Source: Caulobacter sp.
GTDB lineage: Bacteria; Pseudomonadota; Alphaproteobacteria; Caulobacterales; Caulobacteraceae
Reading direction: 5' to 3'
Length of the DNA: 64,000 nucleotides
NCBI GenBank assembly: GCA_030680355.1
Contig: JAUXVF010000028.1
Coordinates: forward strand, 236,321 to 300,320
The translations under genes were made by a program, and so were the position numbers. Shown here one piece after another: positions 56,850-64,000 of the stretch. The number at the start of each line of letters is the position of its first letter. Within the stretch, counting starts at the first letter, position 1. Below the pieces are notes generated by a model that had not been told where the DNA came from, searched no databases, and was given only the letters and a program-made list of their open reading frames with translations.

Positions 56850-57629
56850 TCAGGTTCGAATAGCGCTGAGCGGTTCTTCGACCGCGCCATAACCCGCGTC
56901 AGGCGGGATCACCAGCACGCCGCCGCCTTCCCGCCGCTCGACTTTCGGCAACACCGGCACCAACGTGCGGGCCGCGGCCCGGCTGATGGCGTCGGCGGCG
57001 TTTGACGCCTCGGCCAGCAGTTGCAGATTCATCCGGGTCGGGAAGATGATCGTGCGCTCGCCGACCTTTTCCATCTCCAGGGCCCGTGACGGGGCCACCC
57101 ATTCCGCATCCACCGTCTCGTAGCCGTCACAGACCGCCAGCTGCTCGCCGGTCGCCCGCACCACATAGAACCAAGTGTCGAAACGCTTGGGCATCATGTC
57201 GGGCGTGATCCAGCGGGCGAAGGTGGTCAGGGCGGCGAGATCCAGCTTCACATCCAGTTCGCGCACCAGGTCCAGGAACGGCCGGTCGTCCTTCGACACG
57301 GACTCCCGCGCAGCCCCCGCCCGCTCGTCGCCGCGAAACGGCGCGCCGGCGGAGTCGTTGGCGATGATGATCGCCGCTTCCTCGTAAGCCTCCCGGATCG
57401 CGGCGATGCGCAGCGGCCGCTTCTCCGCCGGGACCGCGTCCCAGCCGGTGACATGGCCGGCCCAGGCCTCGTCGTGATCGCCGGCGTGGGTCTTGCCACC
57501 TGGAAAAACCAGGGCGCCGGACGCAAAATCGATCTGATGGTGTCGCTTGACCATCAGAACTTCAAAGGTGGGGGCGTCGCGCACCAGCAGCACCGTGGCG
57601 GCCGGTCGAATGAGAGTCGCTTCTGTCAT
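56850..57629 (-). CDS. Nudix hydrolase
   Basis: 259-residue protein. The Nudix box is FPGGKTHAGD followed after an insert by AAIREAYEEAAIII (79-90), keeping the RExxEE metal-binding core. Cleaves nucleoside diphosphates linked to another group; substrate unknown. Starts at ATG 57629, 36 bases upstream from the DUF2336 gene stop. Confidence 0.86.
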   Translation of the reverse strand: MTEATLIRPAATVLLVRDAPTFEVLMVKRHHQIDFASGALVFPGGKTHAGDHDEAWAGHVTGWDAVPAEKRPLRIAAIREAYEEAAIIIANDSAGAPFRGDERAGAARESVSKDDRPFLDLVRELDVKLDLAALTTFARWITPDMMPKRFDTWFYVVRATGEQLAVCDGYETVDAEWVAPSRALEMEKVGERTIIFPTRMNLQLLAEASNAADAISRAAARTLVPVLPKVERREGGGVLVIPPDAGYGAVEEPLSAIRT

Positions 57630-57668
57630 GACGCGAGGATCGCGCTTCAAACAGCCGTTGGGCAAGCC

Positions 57669-58808
57669 TCACGCGACGTCAACGGCCGCCTGGGATTCCC
57701 GCGCGATGCGGTCCATCTTGTCGATCAGATAGTCGACATCGTCGCGCGCGACGGTCTGCGGTTGGGTCAGAAACCGTTGCAGCATCCGTTCCTGGAACCG
57801 CTCCCGGTCACGCAGACCACCGTCGAACTCCATGGAATGCCAGGTGTCGACGCCGGCCCGGAAGGCGGCGAACAGACGCGACGGCAGTCCCGCCCGGTCA
57901 TAGATGGCCCGCAGGCCCAGCGATCCGGCGTCATGGATCATCAGCCAGGTGCGATGGTGCGGCACGCCGGCCAGCTCAGCGACGCCACATTCAAAGAAGG
58001 TCATGTGGCCATGGGCCAGCGACCGCAGCAGGATTGAGGCGTTCAGCCGTTTGGCCTTGTTCAGATGGGCGGCGAAGGCTTTGGGATCGGCGGCGCGGCC
58101 GGCCTGGTCGACAAGATCGACTGTCGCCCGCTCCTTGGAGCCGATGGCGATCTGCAGGGCCACTTCCGGCGACAGGGCATGATGGTTGAGCAGATGGTCG
58201 CGAATCTGGTCGCTGACCATGTCGATCAGCCGCTCGGTCACCGCCAGCGGCAGGACGTTGCGATAGGCGACCGCGGCCAGCACCTGTTCGGACCGCTTGA
58301 AGCGGTCGAGGGCGTCCTGCAAACTGCGTTCGGAGAAGGCGGCGTTGTCGTTGGCGCAGGCGGCTTCCACCGCGGGCTCCGAGCCATGTTCGACCAGGGC
58401 GGAGGTGACTTTTTCCGACAACACCGGACGTTTGGCGATGGCCAGCTGGCGCACGGGGCCGCCGAGCCGGACGATTTCGGACAGATCGTCGTCGGTGAAA
58501 ACCGGTGAGAAGTTCAGGAGCGGCAGCGAGACCGATTCAACGTCTCGCGCCAGCTTCAGCGCCACATCATGCGGCAGGACATCGGAGGCCTTGAGCGTCA
58601 CGGCGACGGCGCGGCGCACCAGCTCGGCGGCGTCGGCGGCCATGACGCGCAGGATATCGGCGGCCACGACCCTGTCTTCGTCCGACAGGACTTCGCGATC
58701 AATCGTGCGGCAAAGCTTGTGCGCAGCCACAGCCCGCTCGTCGGCCGTGGCGGCCTTGAGCAAGGTGCGGATGTCCACATCCGTTAGCGCTGCGCGTGTC
58801 GTACCCAT
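57669..58808 (-). CDS. DUF2336 protein 2
   Basis: 379-residue helical repeat protein of the DUF2336 family (MGTTRAALTDVDIRTLLKAA; AADAAELVRRAVAVTLK). It ends 40 bases before the Nudix gene on the same strand. Resembles the protein at 54307 only in fold-level pattern. Function unknown. 139 bp upstream lies the divergent hybrid kinase gene. Confidence 0.85.
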   Translation of the reverse strand: MGTTRAALTDVDIRTLLKAATADERAVAAHKLCRTIDREVLSDEDRVVAADILRVMAADAAELVRRAVAVTLKASDVLPHDVALKLARDVESVSLPLLNFSPVFTDDDLSEIVRLGGPVRQLAIAKRPVLSEKVTSALVEHGSEPAVEAACANDNAAFSERSLQDALDRFKRSEQVLAAVAYRNVLPLAVTERLIDMVSDQIRDHLLNHHALSPEVALQIAIGSKERATVDLVDQAGRAADPKAFAAHLNKAKRLNASILLRSLAHGHMTFFECGVAELAGVPHHRTWLMIHDAGSLGLRAIYDRAGLPSRLFAAFRAGVDTWHSMEFDGGLRDRERFQERMLQRFLTQPQTVARDDVDYLIDKMDRIARESQAAVDVA

Positions 58809-58948
58809 TGATTCCCCGCCCCGGCGTCGGCGACGCCTACTGATCATGAATCGTTAGGCTTAACGAACACTGACCAGGAATTAACGATCTCGCGTAACGG
58901 CCCGCAAACCCGGGACGGCTATCCTCGCCGCTATCCGAGGGGAAAGCC

Positions 58949-60739
58949 TTGACCGTTTCTTCCGATCCCGCCCGCGCCGGCGACTCCCTGACCCTGCAGT
59001 CCCTTGAGACGCAGCGCGGTCTGCTGCCCTACGCCCTGGCGCTGTTTGGCGTCAGTCTGCCGATCTATGTCTGGGCGGGGAGTTTCGCGCCCAACAGCAC
59101 CTGGATGGCCGCCACCTTCGCTATCTTCGCCATCAACTGGGGCGCCTTCTACGCCGTGGTGAACTGGCTGAACGGCGAGGCGCCCCGCGACATCAAGGCG
59201 AGGGTGCGGGTGCATATCCTGAGCGGACTGCTCTGGGCCGGGGCCTGCGCCCAGATCGCCGCGTTCGCCGAAGGCGCGGGTCCGGCCCGCGAGTCCCTGC
59301 TGATGATCGCCGTGGCCGGGGCCGTCGTCTGCTTCTTCTTCACAGCGCCGTCGCTGCCGGGACTGCTGATCGTCGGCCCCGCCGCCGCCGCCGCGCCCTT
59401 GGCGGGCCTTTTCCGGGCCCAGGACCATCGCCCCGAGGCCATGCTGGCCTGGGCCGCCCTGGCCCTGACCATGGCCCTGTGCCTGATCCTTAACCGGCTT
59501 TTGCGAGGCCAGTTCGCCATGGCCGCCGACCGGGAGGCCCTGATCGAACAACGGGCCGACTCCCTGGCCAGGGCCGAACGGCTGGCCCGCTCCAAATCCG
59601 ATATCGTCGCCACCCTCAGCCACGAGATCCGCAATGGCCTGAGCGGCGTCACCCATGTGCTCGCCGCCGCCGCGGGACAGGGCGGCCGGGCCGCGCCCTC
59701 GCGCGATCAGCTGACCGCCGCCCTGGCCGCGACCCAGGACCTGGTCGCCGTCCTCAACGCCACCCTCGATTCCGAGACCGCCGAGGCCGGCCATCTGGTC
59801 ATCGACCGCGAACCCTTCGACCCCGTCAGCCTGTTGCGGGAGCTGGTCCTGCTCAACCGCCCCCTCGCCGCGGCCAAGGGCGTGGAACTGGTCCTGCATG
59901 TCGAGACCGCGCTCGATCGGGCGAGCCTGGGCGCTGTGATCGGCGATCAGACGCGGGCCAGACAGGTGCTGGCCAACCTGATCGGCAACGCCGTCAAATA
60001 CACCGTCCGCGGCCGGGTCGAGGCCCGGATCGAACGCCGCGACGACGGTCTCATCGCCATCGCCATCGCCGACACGGGCCCCGGCCTGACGCCCGAGGAA
60101 CTCGATCGGGCCTTCGAACCCTTCCAGCGCATCGCGCGCACCGGCGCCGGCGTGCCCGGCGCGGGCCTGGGCCTGTCCCTCGCCCGCCAGCTGACCCAGC
60201 TGATGGGCGGCGCGGTCAAGGCCCACAGCGCCCCGGGGGTCGGCAGCTGCTTCACGCTTGAACTGCCCTGGACCGACGACGCCCAGCCGCGCGTCGACGA
60301 AACCGCTGGCCGTCGCGGCGCCGCCCCGACCGACCGCGCCTTGCGGGTTCTGGTGGCCGAGGACGACCCGCTCAACGCGGCCATGCTCCGCGCCATTCTC
60401 GAACAACTCGGTCATCAGGTGGTCGCCGCCAACAATGGACAGCGGGCTATCGAACTGGCCCAGCTGGCCGATTTCGACCTGCTGATGATCGACGGCCGTA
60501 TGCCGCAGATGGACGGCCCCCAGACCATGCGCGCCATCCGCGCCCTGGGATCGGCCGCGTCGCGGGCGCCGATTATCGCGATGATCGACGGCGACGCCGA
60601 CGAAGCCCGCGACTGCCTCGACGGCGGGGCCGACACCGTTCTGCGCAAGCCCGTCACCGTGGCGAGCGTCGCGCGGGCCCTGGCCGACGCGGCCGCCCGG
60701 ACCCGCGCCCCGGCCTCATCGGTCCGTTCCGCAGCGTAA
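58949..60739 (+). CDS. Membrane hybrid sensor histidine kinase
   Basis: 596-residue kinase: six predicted N-terminal helices (about 25-185) forming a MASE-like membrane sensor, HisKA with His225 in LSHEIRNGLSG, HATPase (N-box LIGNAVKYTV, GLGLSLARQL) to about 430, and a C-terminal receiver with Asp515 in LMIDGRMPQMDG. The H-box is HEIRN, not the common HELRTP. TTG start 58949 has GAGGGGAAAG upstream. Divergent from DUF2336 protein 2. Confidence 0.9.
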   Translation: MTVSSDPARAGDSLTLQSLETQRGLLPYALALFGVSLPIYVWAGSFAPNSTWMAATFAIFAINWGAFYAVVNWLNGEAPRDIKARVRVHILSGLLWAGACAQIAAFAEGAGPARESLLMIAVAGAVVCFFFTAPSLPGLLIVGPAAAAAPLAGLFRAQDHRPEAMLAWAALALTMALCLILNRLLRGQFAMAADREALIEQRADSLARAERLARSKSDIVATLSHEIRNGLSGVTHVLAAAAGQGGRAAPSRDQLTAALAATQDLVAVLNATLDSETAEAGHLVIDREPFDPVSLLRELVLLNRPLAAAKGVELVLHVETALDRASLGAVIGDQTRARQVLANLIGNAVKYTVRGRVEARIERRDDGLIAIAIADTGPGLTPEELDRAFEPFQRIARTGAGVPGAGLGLSLARQLTQLMGGAVKAHSAPGVGSCFTLELPWTDDAQPRVDETAGRRGAAPTDRALRVLVAEDDPLNAAMLRAILEQLGHQVVAANNGQRAIELAQLADFDLLMIDGRMPQMDGPQTMRAIRALGSAASRAPIIAMIDGDADEARDCLDGGADTVLRKPVTVASVARALADAAARTRAPASSVRSAA

Positions 60740-60808
60740 GGCCCTTCCCCGCCCCTGTCCCGGTCGCCATGATGCCCGCAACAACAGGATCTGTGGGAGG
60801 ATGAGCGC

Positions 60809-62002
60809 GTGCTGGAAGGCCTGAGAGTCGTCGAACTGGCCACCTATATCGCCGCCCCCGGAGCCGCCGGGATGCTGGCCGACTGGGGCGCCGACGTGAT
60901 CAAGATCGAGGCCCCGGCCGGCGATCCGATGCGCCGGTTCTTCGACGGTCTCAGCAACGAGGACCTCGGCAATCCGGTGTTCGATCTCGACAACCGCGGC
61001 AAGCGCGGCGTTGTCCTGGACATTTCCGACCCGGCCGGTCGGGAGGCGGCGCTGCGGCTGATCAAGACCGCCGACATCTTCCTGACCAATGTGCGACCCG
61101 GGGCGCTCAAGCGGGCCGGGCTCGACTTCGAGGCCCTGCACGCGATCCAGCCGGCCCTGATCTACGCCAGCCTGACCGGCTACGGCCTGCAGGGCGCGGA
61201 TGCCGACCGGGCCGGCATGGACGTCGCCGCCTTCTGGTCCCGGGCCGGGGTCGGCGCCCTGACCGCGCCCAAGGGCGTTGAACCCTTCCCGATCCGCACC
61301 GGCATGGGCGACCACATCACCTCGCTGTCGACGGTCTCGGCCATCCTGGCGGCGGTGTTCGAGCGGACCCGGACGGGCAAGGGCCGGCTGGTCGAGACCT
61401 CGCTGCTGCGCACCGGTGTCTATTCGATCAGTTCGGACATGGCGATCCAGCTGCGCTTCGGGAAACTGGCCTCGACCCGGCCCCGCGACCAGGCCGTACA
61501 GCCGCTGGCCAATTTCTTCCAGACCGGCGACGGCCGCTGGATCTGCCTGCTGGTGCGGACCGGCGGCACGGACTGGCCGCAGATCGCCGCGGCGGCCGGC
61601 CGGCCCGATCTCGTCGATGACCCGTTGTTCTCCAGCAGCCGAGCCCGCCGGCAGAACAGCGCCGCCCTGGTCGGCATCCTCGACGCGGCCTTCGGCGCCA
61701 TGACCTATGACGAGGCCGCCGGCCGCTTGGACGCCGCTGACATCACCTGGGCGCCCTACCAGACGCCGCGGGAGTTGGTGGCTGACCCCCAGGCCGAAGC
61801 CGCGGGCTGTTTCGTTGACACGCCGGACGGCGCCGGCGGCACATTCCGCTCGCCCGCCTCCCCGGCCCGCTTCCCCGGCTATGACGACACCCCCAGGGGT
61901 CCGCCGCCGACCCTGGGGCAGCACACCGACAGCGTGCTGGCGGAACTGGGCTATTCAGATGCGGAGATCGCGACGCTGCGGGCCGGCAAGGCCGTCGGCT
62001 AG
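60809..62002 (+). CDS. CaiB/BaiF family CoA-transferase
   Basis: 397-residue class III CoA-transferase. MLEGLRVVELATYIAAPGAAGMLADWGADVIKIE is the family start; catalytic Asp138 lies in RAGMDVAAFWSRAG. Moves CoA between carboxylic acids; substrate not evident. GTG 60809 is preceded by GGGAGG; an overlapping ATG at 60801 is in another frame. Confidence 0.9.
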   Translation: MLEGLRVVELATYIAAPGAAGMLADWGADVIKIEAPAGDPMRRFFDGLSNEDLGNPVFDLDNRGKRGVVLDISDPAGREAALRLIKTADIFLTNVRPGALKRAGLDFEALHAIQPALIYASLTGYGLQGADADRAGMDVAAFWSRAGVGALTAPKGVEPFPIRTGMGDHITSLSTVSAILAAVFERTRTGKGRLVETSLLRTGVYSISSDMAIQLRFGKLASTRPRDQAVQPLANFFQTGDGRWICLLVRTGGTDWPQIAAAAGRPDLVDDPLFSSSRARRQNSAALVGILDAAFGAMTYDEAAGRLDAADITWAPYQTPRELVADPQAEAAGCFVDTPDGAGGTFRSPASPARFPGYDDTPRGPPPTLGQHTDSVLAELGYSDAEIATLRAGKAVG

Positions 62003-62835
62003 CGGTCCTTGCGGGCGTCGGAGAGCACGCGCAGCATCTCGGCGGTCAGCATCGCCCCGCCAAACCCGCCGCCGCCGCTCCCACCGCCGCCGCTGTCGCT
62101 GGACCCCTGCGACCCGCGCAGGATGAAGTCGACCAGCGCCTCCTGCTGGCGAGCGGCCTGATCGGACCGCCGGGCGCCGGCGTACTGCAGGAAACCCTGG
62201 TCGGGCGTGACCTGGGGCGGCGTGACGCCGCCGCCATCACCGGCCGTGCGGGTCAGGTTGTTGTAGACCTCGGCCACCGTCAGGGCCCGGCCATCGCGAT
62301 AGAAGATCGACCGGTTAGCGGCGGCGGCGTCGGGGAAAAAGCCGGCGGCGCTGGCTCCGGGCGTGGCGCGCGTCGCCTCGATCAGCCGGGCCGACCCCTT
62401 GGGGCCCAGAAAGTGGGCGGCATAGAGTTCGCCCGCCGTCGGCTGGCGGCCGATGCGGCCAGCCAGATAGGCGGCGTGTTCGGTGGTCAGTTCGCCGGCC
62501 ATCAGGGAGGCGGCGTGCGGATCGAACCGCAGGTTCATCACCGCCGTCCGCGCCTCGGCCCCGTTGACGCGGTAGCGACCGTCCGAGCCGACCTGGATCA
62601 GATCAGCGTAGCGGGCATAGCCGTATTTCGCGCCGTGAGACTTGAGCGTGGCCAGCCAGGTCTGTTCGACGAACTGGAACAGGCCGGCCGCCGAAGAGGT
62701 CGGCGCCTTTGCCGCAGGGTTATAGCCGCTCTCCCGACGCGCGGTGCGCATCAGGAACGAGAAGTCCACGCCCGTCGCCTGCGACGCGCGCTGGATGGCC
62801 GCTTCAACGACCCCACGGATTCCTTCAACCGCCAT
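61999..62835 (-). CDS. Lytic transglycosylase (SLT domain, CtrA-linked)
   Basis: 278-residue murein transglycosylase with catalytic Glu35 in RTARRESGYNP and the later AAGLFQFVEQTW and AAHFLGPKGSA segments, then a disordered Gly/Ser tail. No obvious signal peptide, which is also true of flagellum- and pilus-associated members such as PleA. ATG 62835 is chosen because the longer frame would begin inside the CtrA box. The box at 62859 suggests cell-cycle control. It overlaps the convergent CoA-transferase by 4 bases. Confidence 0.83.
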   Translation of the reverse strand: MAVEGIRGVVEAAIQRASQATGVDFSFLMRTARRESGYNPAAKAPTSSAAGLFQFVEQTWLATLKSHGAKYGYARYADLIQVGSDGRYRVNGAEARTAVMNLRFDPHAASLMAGELTTEHAAYLAGRIGRQPTAGELYAAHFLGPKGSARLIEATRATPGASAAGFFPDAAAANRSIFYRDGRALTVAEVYNNLTRTAGDGGGVTPPQVTPDQGFLQYAGARRSDQAARQQEALVDFILRGSQGSSDSGGGGSGGGGFGGAMLTAEMLRVLSDARKDR

Positions 62836-62858
62836 GCCGCCTGAATGAAGATTTATGG

Positions 62859-62874
62859 TTAAGCAGTGGTTAAC
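62859..62874 (-). promoter_or_regulatory. CtrA-type box upstream of lytic transglycosylase
   Basis: TTAAGCAGTGGTTAAC is a perfect TTAA-N7-TTAAC site, 24-39 bp upstream of the transglycosylase ATG and about 134 bp from the divergent TonB-like gene. Confidence 0.65.
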
Positions 62875-63007
62875 CATCGGGGCCGGCGCGGCCGCCGAAC
62901 AAACGCTCGTTCGTTGAAAATACTAGGAAAACTCGAATTGGCGTTGCCCCGCCAGGCGTTCAGGTTGACCCTGCGTAAGCCACAACAGAACCCCAGGGAG
63001 GGTCGCC

Positions 63008-63712
63008 ATGGTCGCGCAGCAGAATCACCTCTTTCATCCTGGAGACGAACGCCCCCGTCGGGTGTCCCCCGCCCTCGTCGCCGCCGTCACCGCCTCCGTC
63101 GCGGTGCATCTCGGGATCGGCGCCTGGATCGCCTATACGAAGTTCATCGTGCCCCAGGCCGAGACCTTCATCGAAGAGATCATTGACGCGCCGCTGGTGA
63201 CGCTGCCGAAGACGCCCCCGAAGGTGGAGCCGCAGACGTCCACGACGGTGAGAGTCCATCCAACAACAACGGCCCCGCCAAGGACCGTGGAGCCAATCCC
63301 GGTGACGCCGGCCACGCCGATCGACGGCATGACAACCCTCAACCCACCCCTCTCCCTCGACGGGCCCCTGTCGACCATGTCGACGGTGGGCGGACTTGAG
63401 CCCGTCGCCCCGCCGGAGGTGGTGAGGCCGCAATGGCTGCGCCAGCCGAACGCCGCCCAGACCGCCCGCGTCTACCCCGAACGGGCCGAACGCCTCGGCC
63501 TCGGCGGCGGCGCGACCCTGGCCTGTATCGTCGCCGCCAACGGCGCCGTCGGCGGTTGCGAGGTGGTCTCCGAATCCCCCGGCGACATGGGCTTTGGCCA
63601 GGCGGCCCTCAGGCTCGCCCCCTATTTCCGCATGAAGCCCCAGACCGTCGGCGGCAAGCCGGTCGACGGCGCGGTGGTCCGCATCCCGATCCGGTTCCAG
63701 CTGCCGGAGTAG
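63008..63712 (+). CDS. TonB family energy transducer
   Basis: 234-residue inner-membrane protein: one N-terminal membrane helix ([21 protein letters not shown]), a Pro/Thr/Val-rich periplasmic spacer (about 60-135) and a C-terminal TonB domain with [20 protein letters not shown] and [10 protein letters not shown]. It would energise outer-membrane receptors with an ExbB-ExbD pair, which is not in the window. Confidence 0.88.
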   Translation: MVAQQNHLFHPGDERPRRVSPALVAAVTASVAVHLGIGAWIAYTKFIVPQAETFIEEIIDAPLVTLPKTPPKVEPQTSTTVRVHPTTTAPPRTVEPIPVTPATPIDGMTTLNPPLSLDGPLSTMSTVGGLEPVAPPEVVRPQWLRQPNAAQTARVYPERAERLGLGGGATLACIVAANGAVGGCEVVSESPGDMGFGQAALRLAPYFRMKPQTVGGKPVDGAVVRIPIRFQLPE

Positions 63713-64000
63713 GCCGCGGCGGCGAGGGACCCGATCCCCGGCGCCGAGCGGGCCGGGGGGCGCCAGTCGCCTGGAATCCCTGAACCTTTTCCCCAATGCT
63801 CCGGGGACAGGCGCCGATTTGTCCCCACCCGCCAGACCGCCCGTATCCTTCTCCTCGTTCCGCGGCATGGGGAGGGCGTCTCGGCCAGGCGTTCCGATGC
63901 GGCGGCGGGACGGGGTTCGAGCGGGACGCTTGGCCCGGCGCCAGTCGTGAAGGTCCCCTCCGTCGCCGCCAATGGCATCCCGACGGAAGCAGCCGGAACG
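63713..64000. other. Right edge, no clear gene
   Basis: 288 bases without a convincing coding region. A frame opens with GTG at 63947 (reading MKVPSVAANGIPTEAAGT) and runs off the edge; it could be the start of the next gene, but no ribosome site precedes it. Confidence 0.5.

Overview
The window is about 67% GC, tightly packed with genes, and looks like a chromosomal piece of an alphaproteobacterium of the order Caulobacterales (Caulobacter/Phenylobacterium/Brevundimonas type). The main reasons are a Caulobacter-type flagellin locus (several short flagellins with flaG, flaF, flbT and a TPR-glycosyltransferase of the FlmG/FlbA kind), sigma-54 promoters in front of two flagellins, two perfect TTAA-N7-TTAA CtrA-type boxes, DUF2336 proteins, and many soluble or membrane histidine kinases with fused receiver domains. 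No rRNA, tRNA, CRISPR array, prophage or insertion sequence was seen. The only clearly repeated DNA is a pair of ~165-bp elements between glyQ and glyS.

Layout. 1-6237: flagellin locus; three flagellins, flaG, flaF and flbT on the minus strand, and the divergent flagellin glycosyltransferase flmG. 6285-12732: two tiny FPASDP-motif proteins, a MoxR-type AAA ATPase, a lipoprotein, a universal stress protein under a FixK/FNR-type box, an HD hydrolase, an NrtR-like regulator and a sterol-desaturase-family membrane enzyme. 12848-20119: two paralogous outer-membrane beta-barrels, a FabH-type ketosynthase, an M48 membrane protease, a VIT-type transporter, a PQQ dehydrogenase and a GNAT enzyme. 20167-26623: ppdK and the glycyl-tRNA synthetase genes glyQ and glyS, with a repeat-flanked DUF559 gene between them. 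26716-35732: fasciclin protein, glnK-amtB, ispE, a TPR lipoprotein, ETF-ubiquinone oxidoreductase and a uracil-DNA glycosylase. 35853-42278: hybrid kinase, an ABC exporter with an old-yellow-enzyme gene, and two secreted proteins. 42430-45094: a four-gene, translationally coupled operon (RibD-like reductase, haem-oxygenase-like di-iron enzyme, Rieske ferredoxin, CDP-alcohol phosphatidyltransferase). 45189-54207: lytic transglycosylase, truncated glycosyltransferase, permease-like protein, radical SAM protein, two RNA methyltransferases, glycine-zipper protein and glpK. 54307-63712: two DUF2336 proteins, nadK, an Hpt protein, Nudix hydrolase, second hybrid kinase, CoA-transferase, a CtrA-box-linked lytic transglycosylase and a TonB-like protein.

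How it fits together. The flagellin block can be read as one regulatory unit: sigma-54 promoters with upstream enhancer-like palindromes drive two flagellins, whose mRNAs begin with tandem A-loop hairpins that are good candidates for FlbT control, and the glycosyltransferase that modifies flagellin has its own CtrA-type box. The glnK-amtB, glyQS and ppdK genes are core metabolism. The most novel-looking content is the 42430-45094 operon, whose product cannot be named from sequence, followed by the repeat/DUF559 insertion in glyQS and the leader RNA structures of the flagellins.
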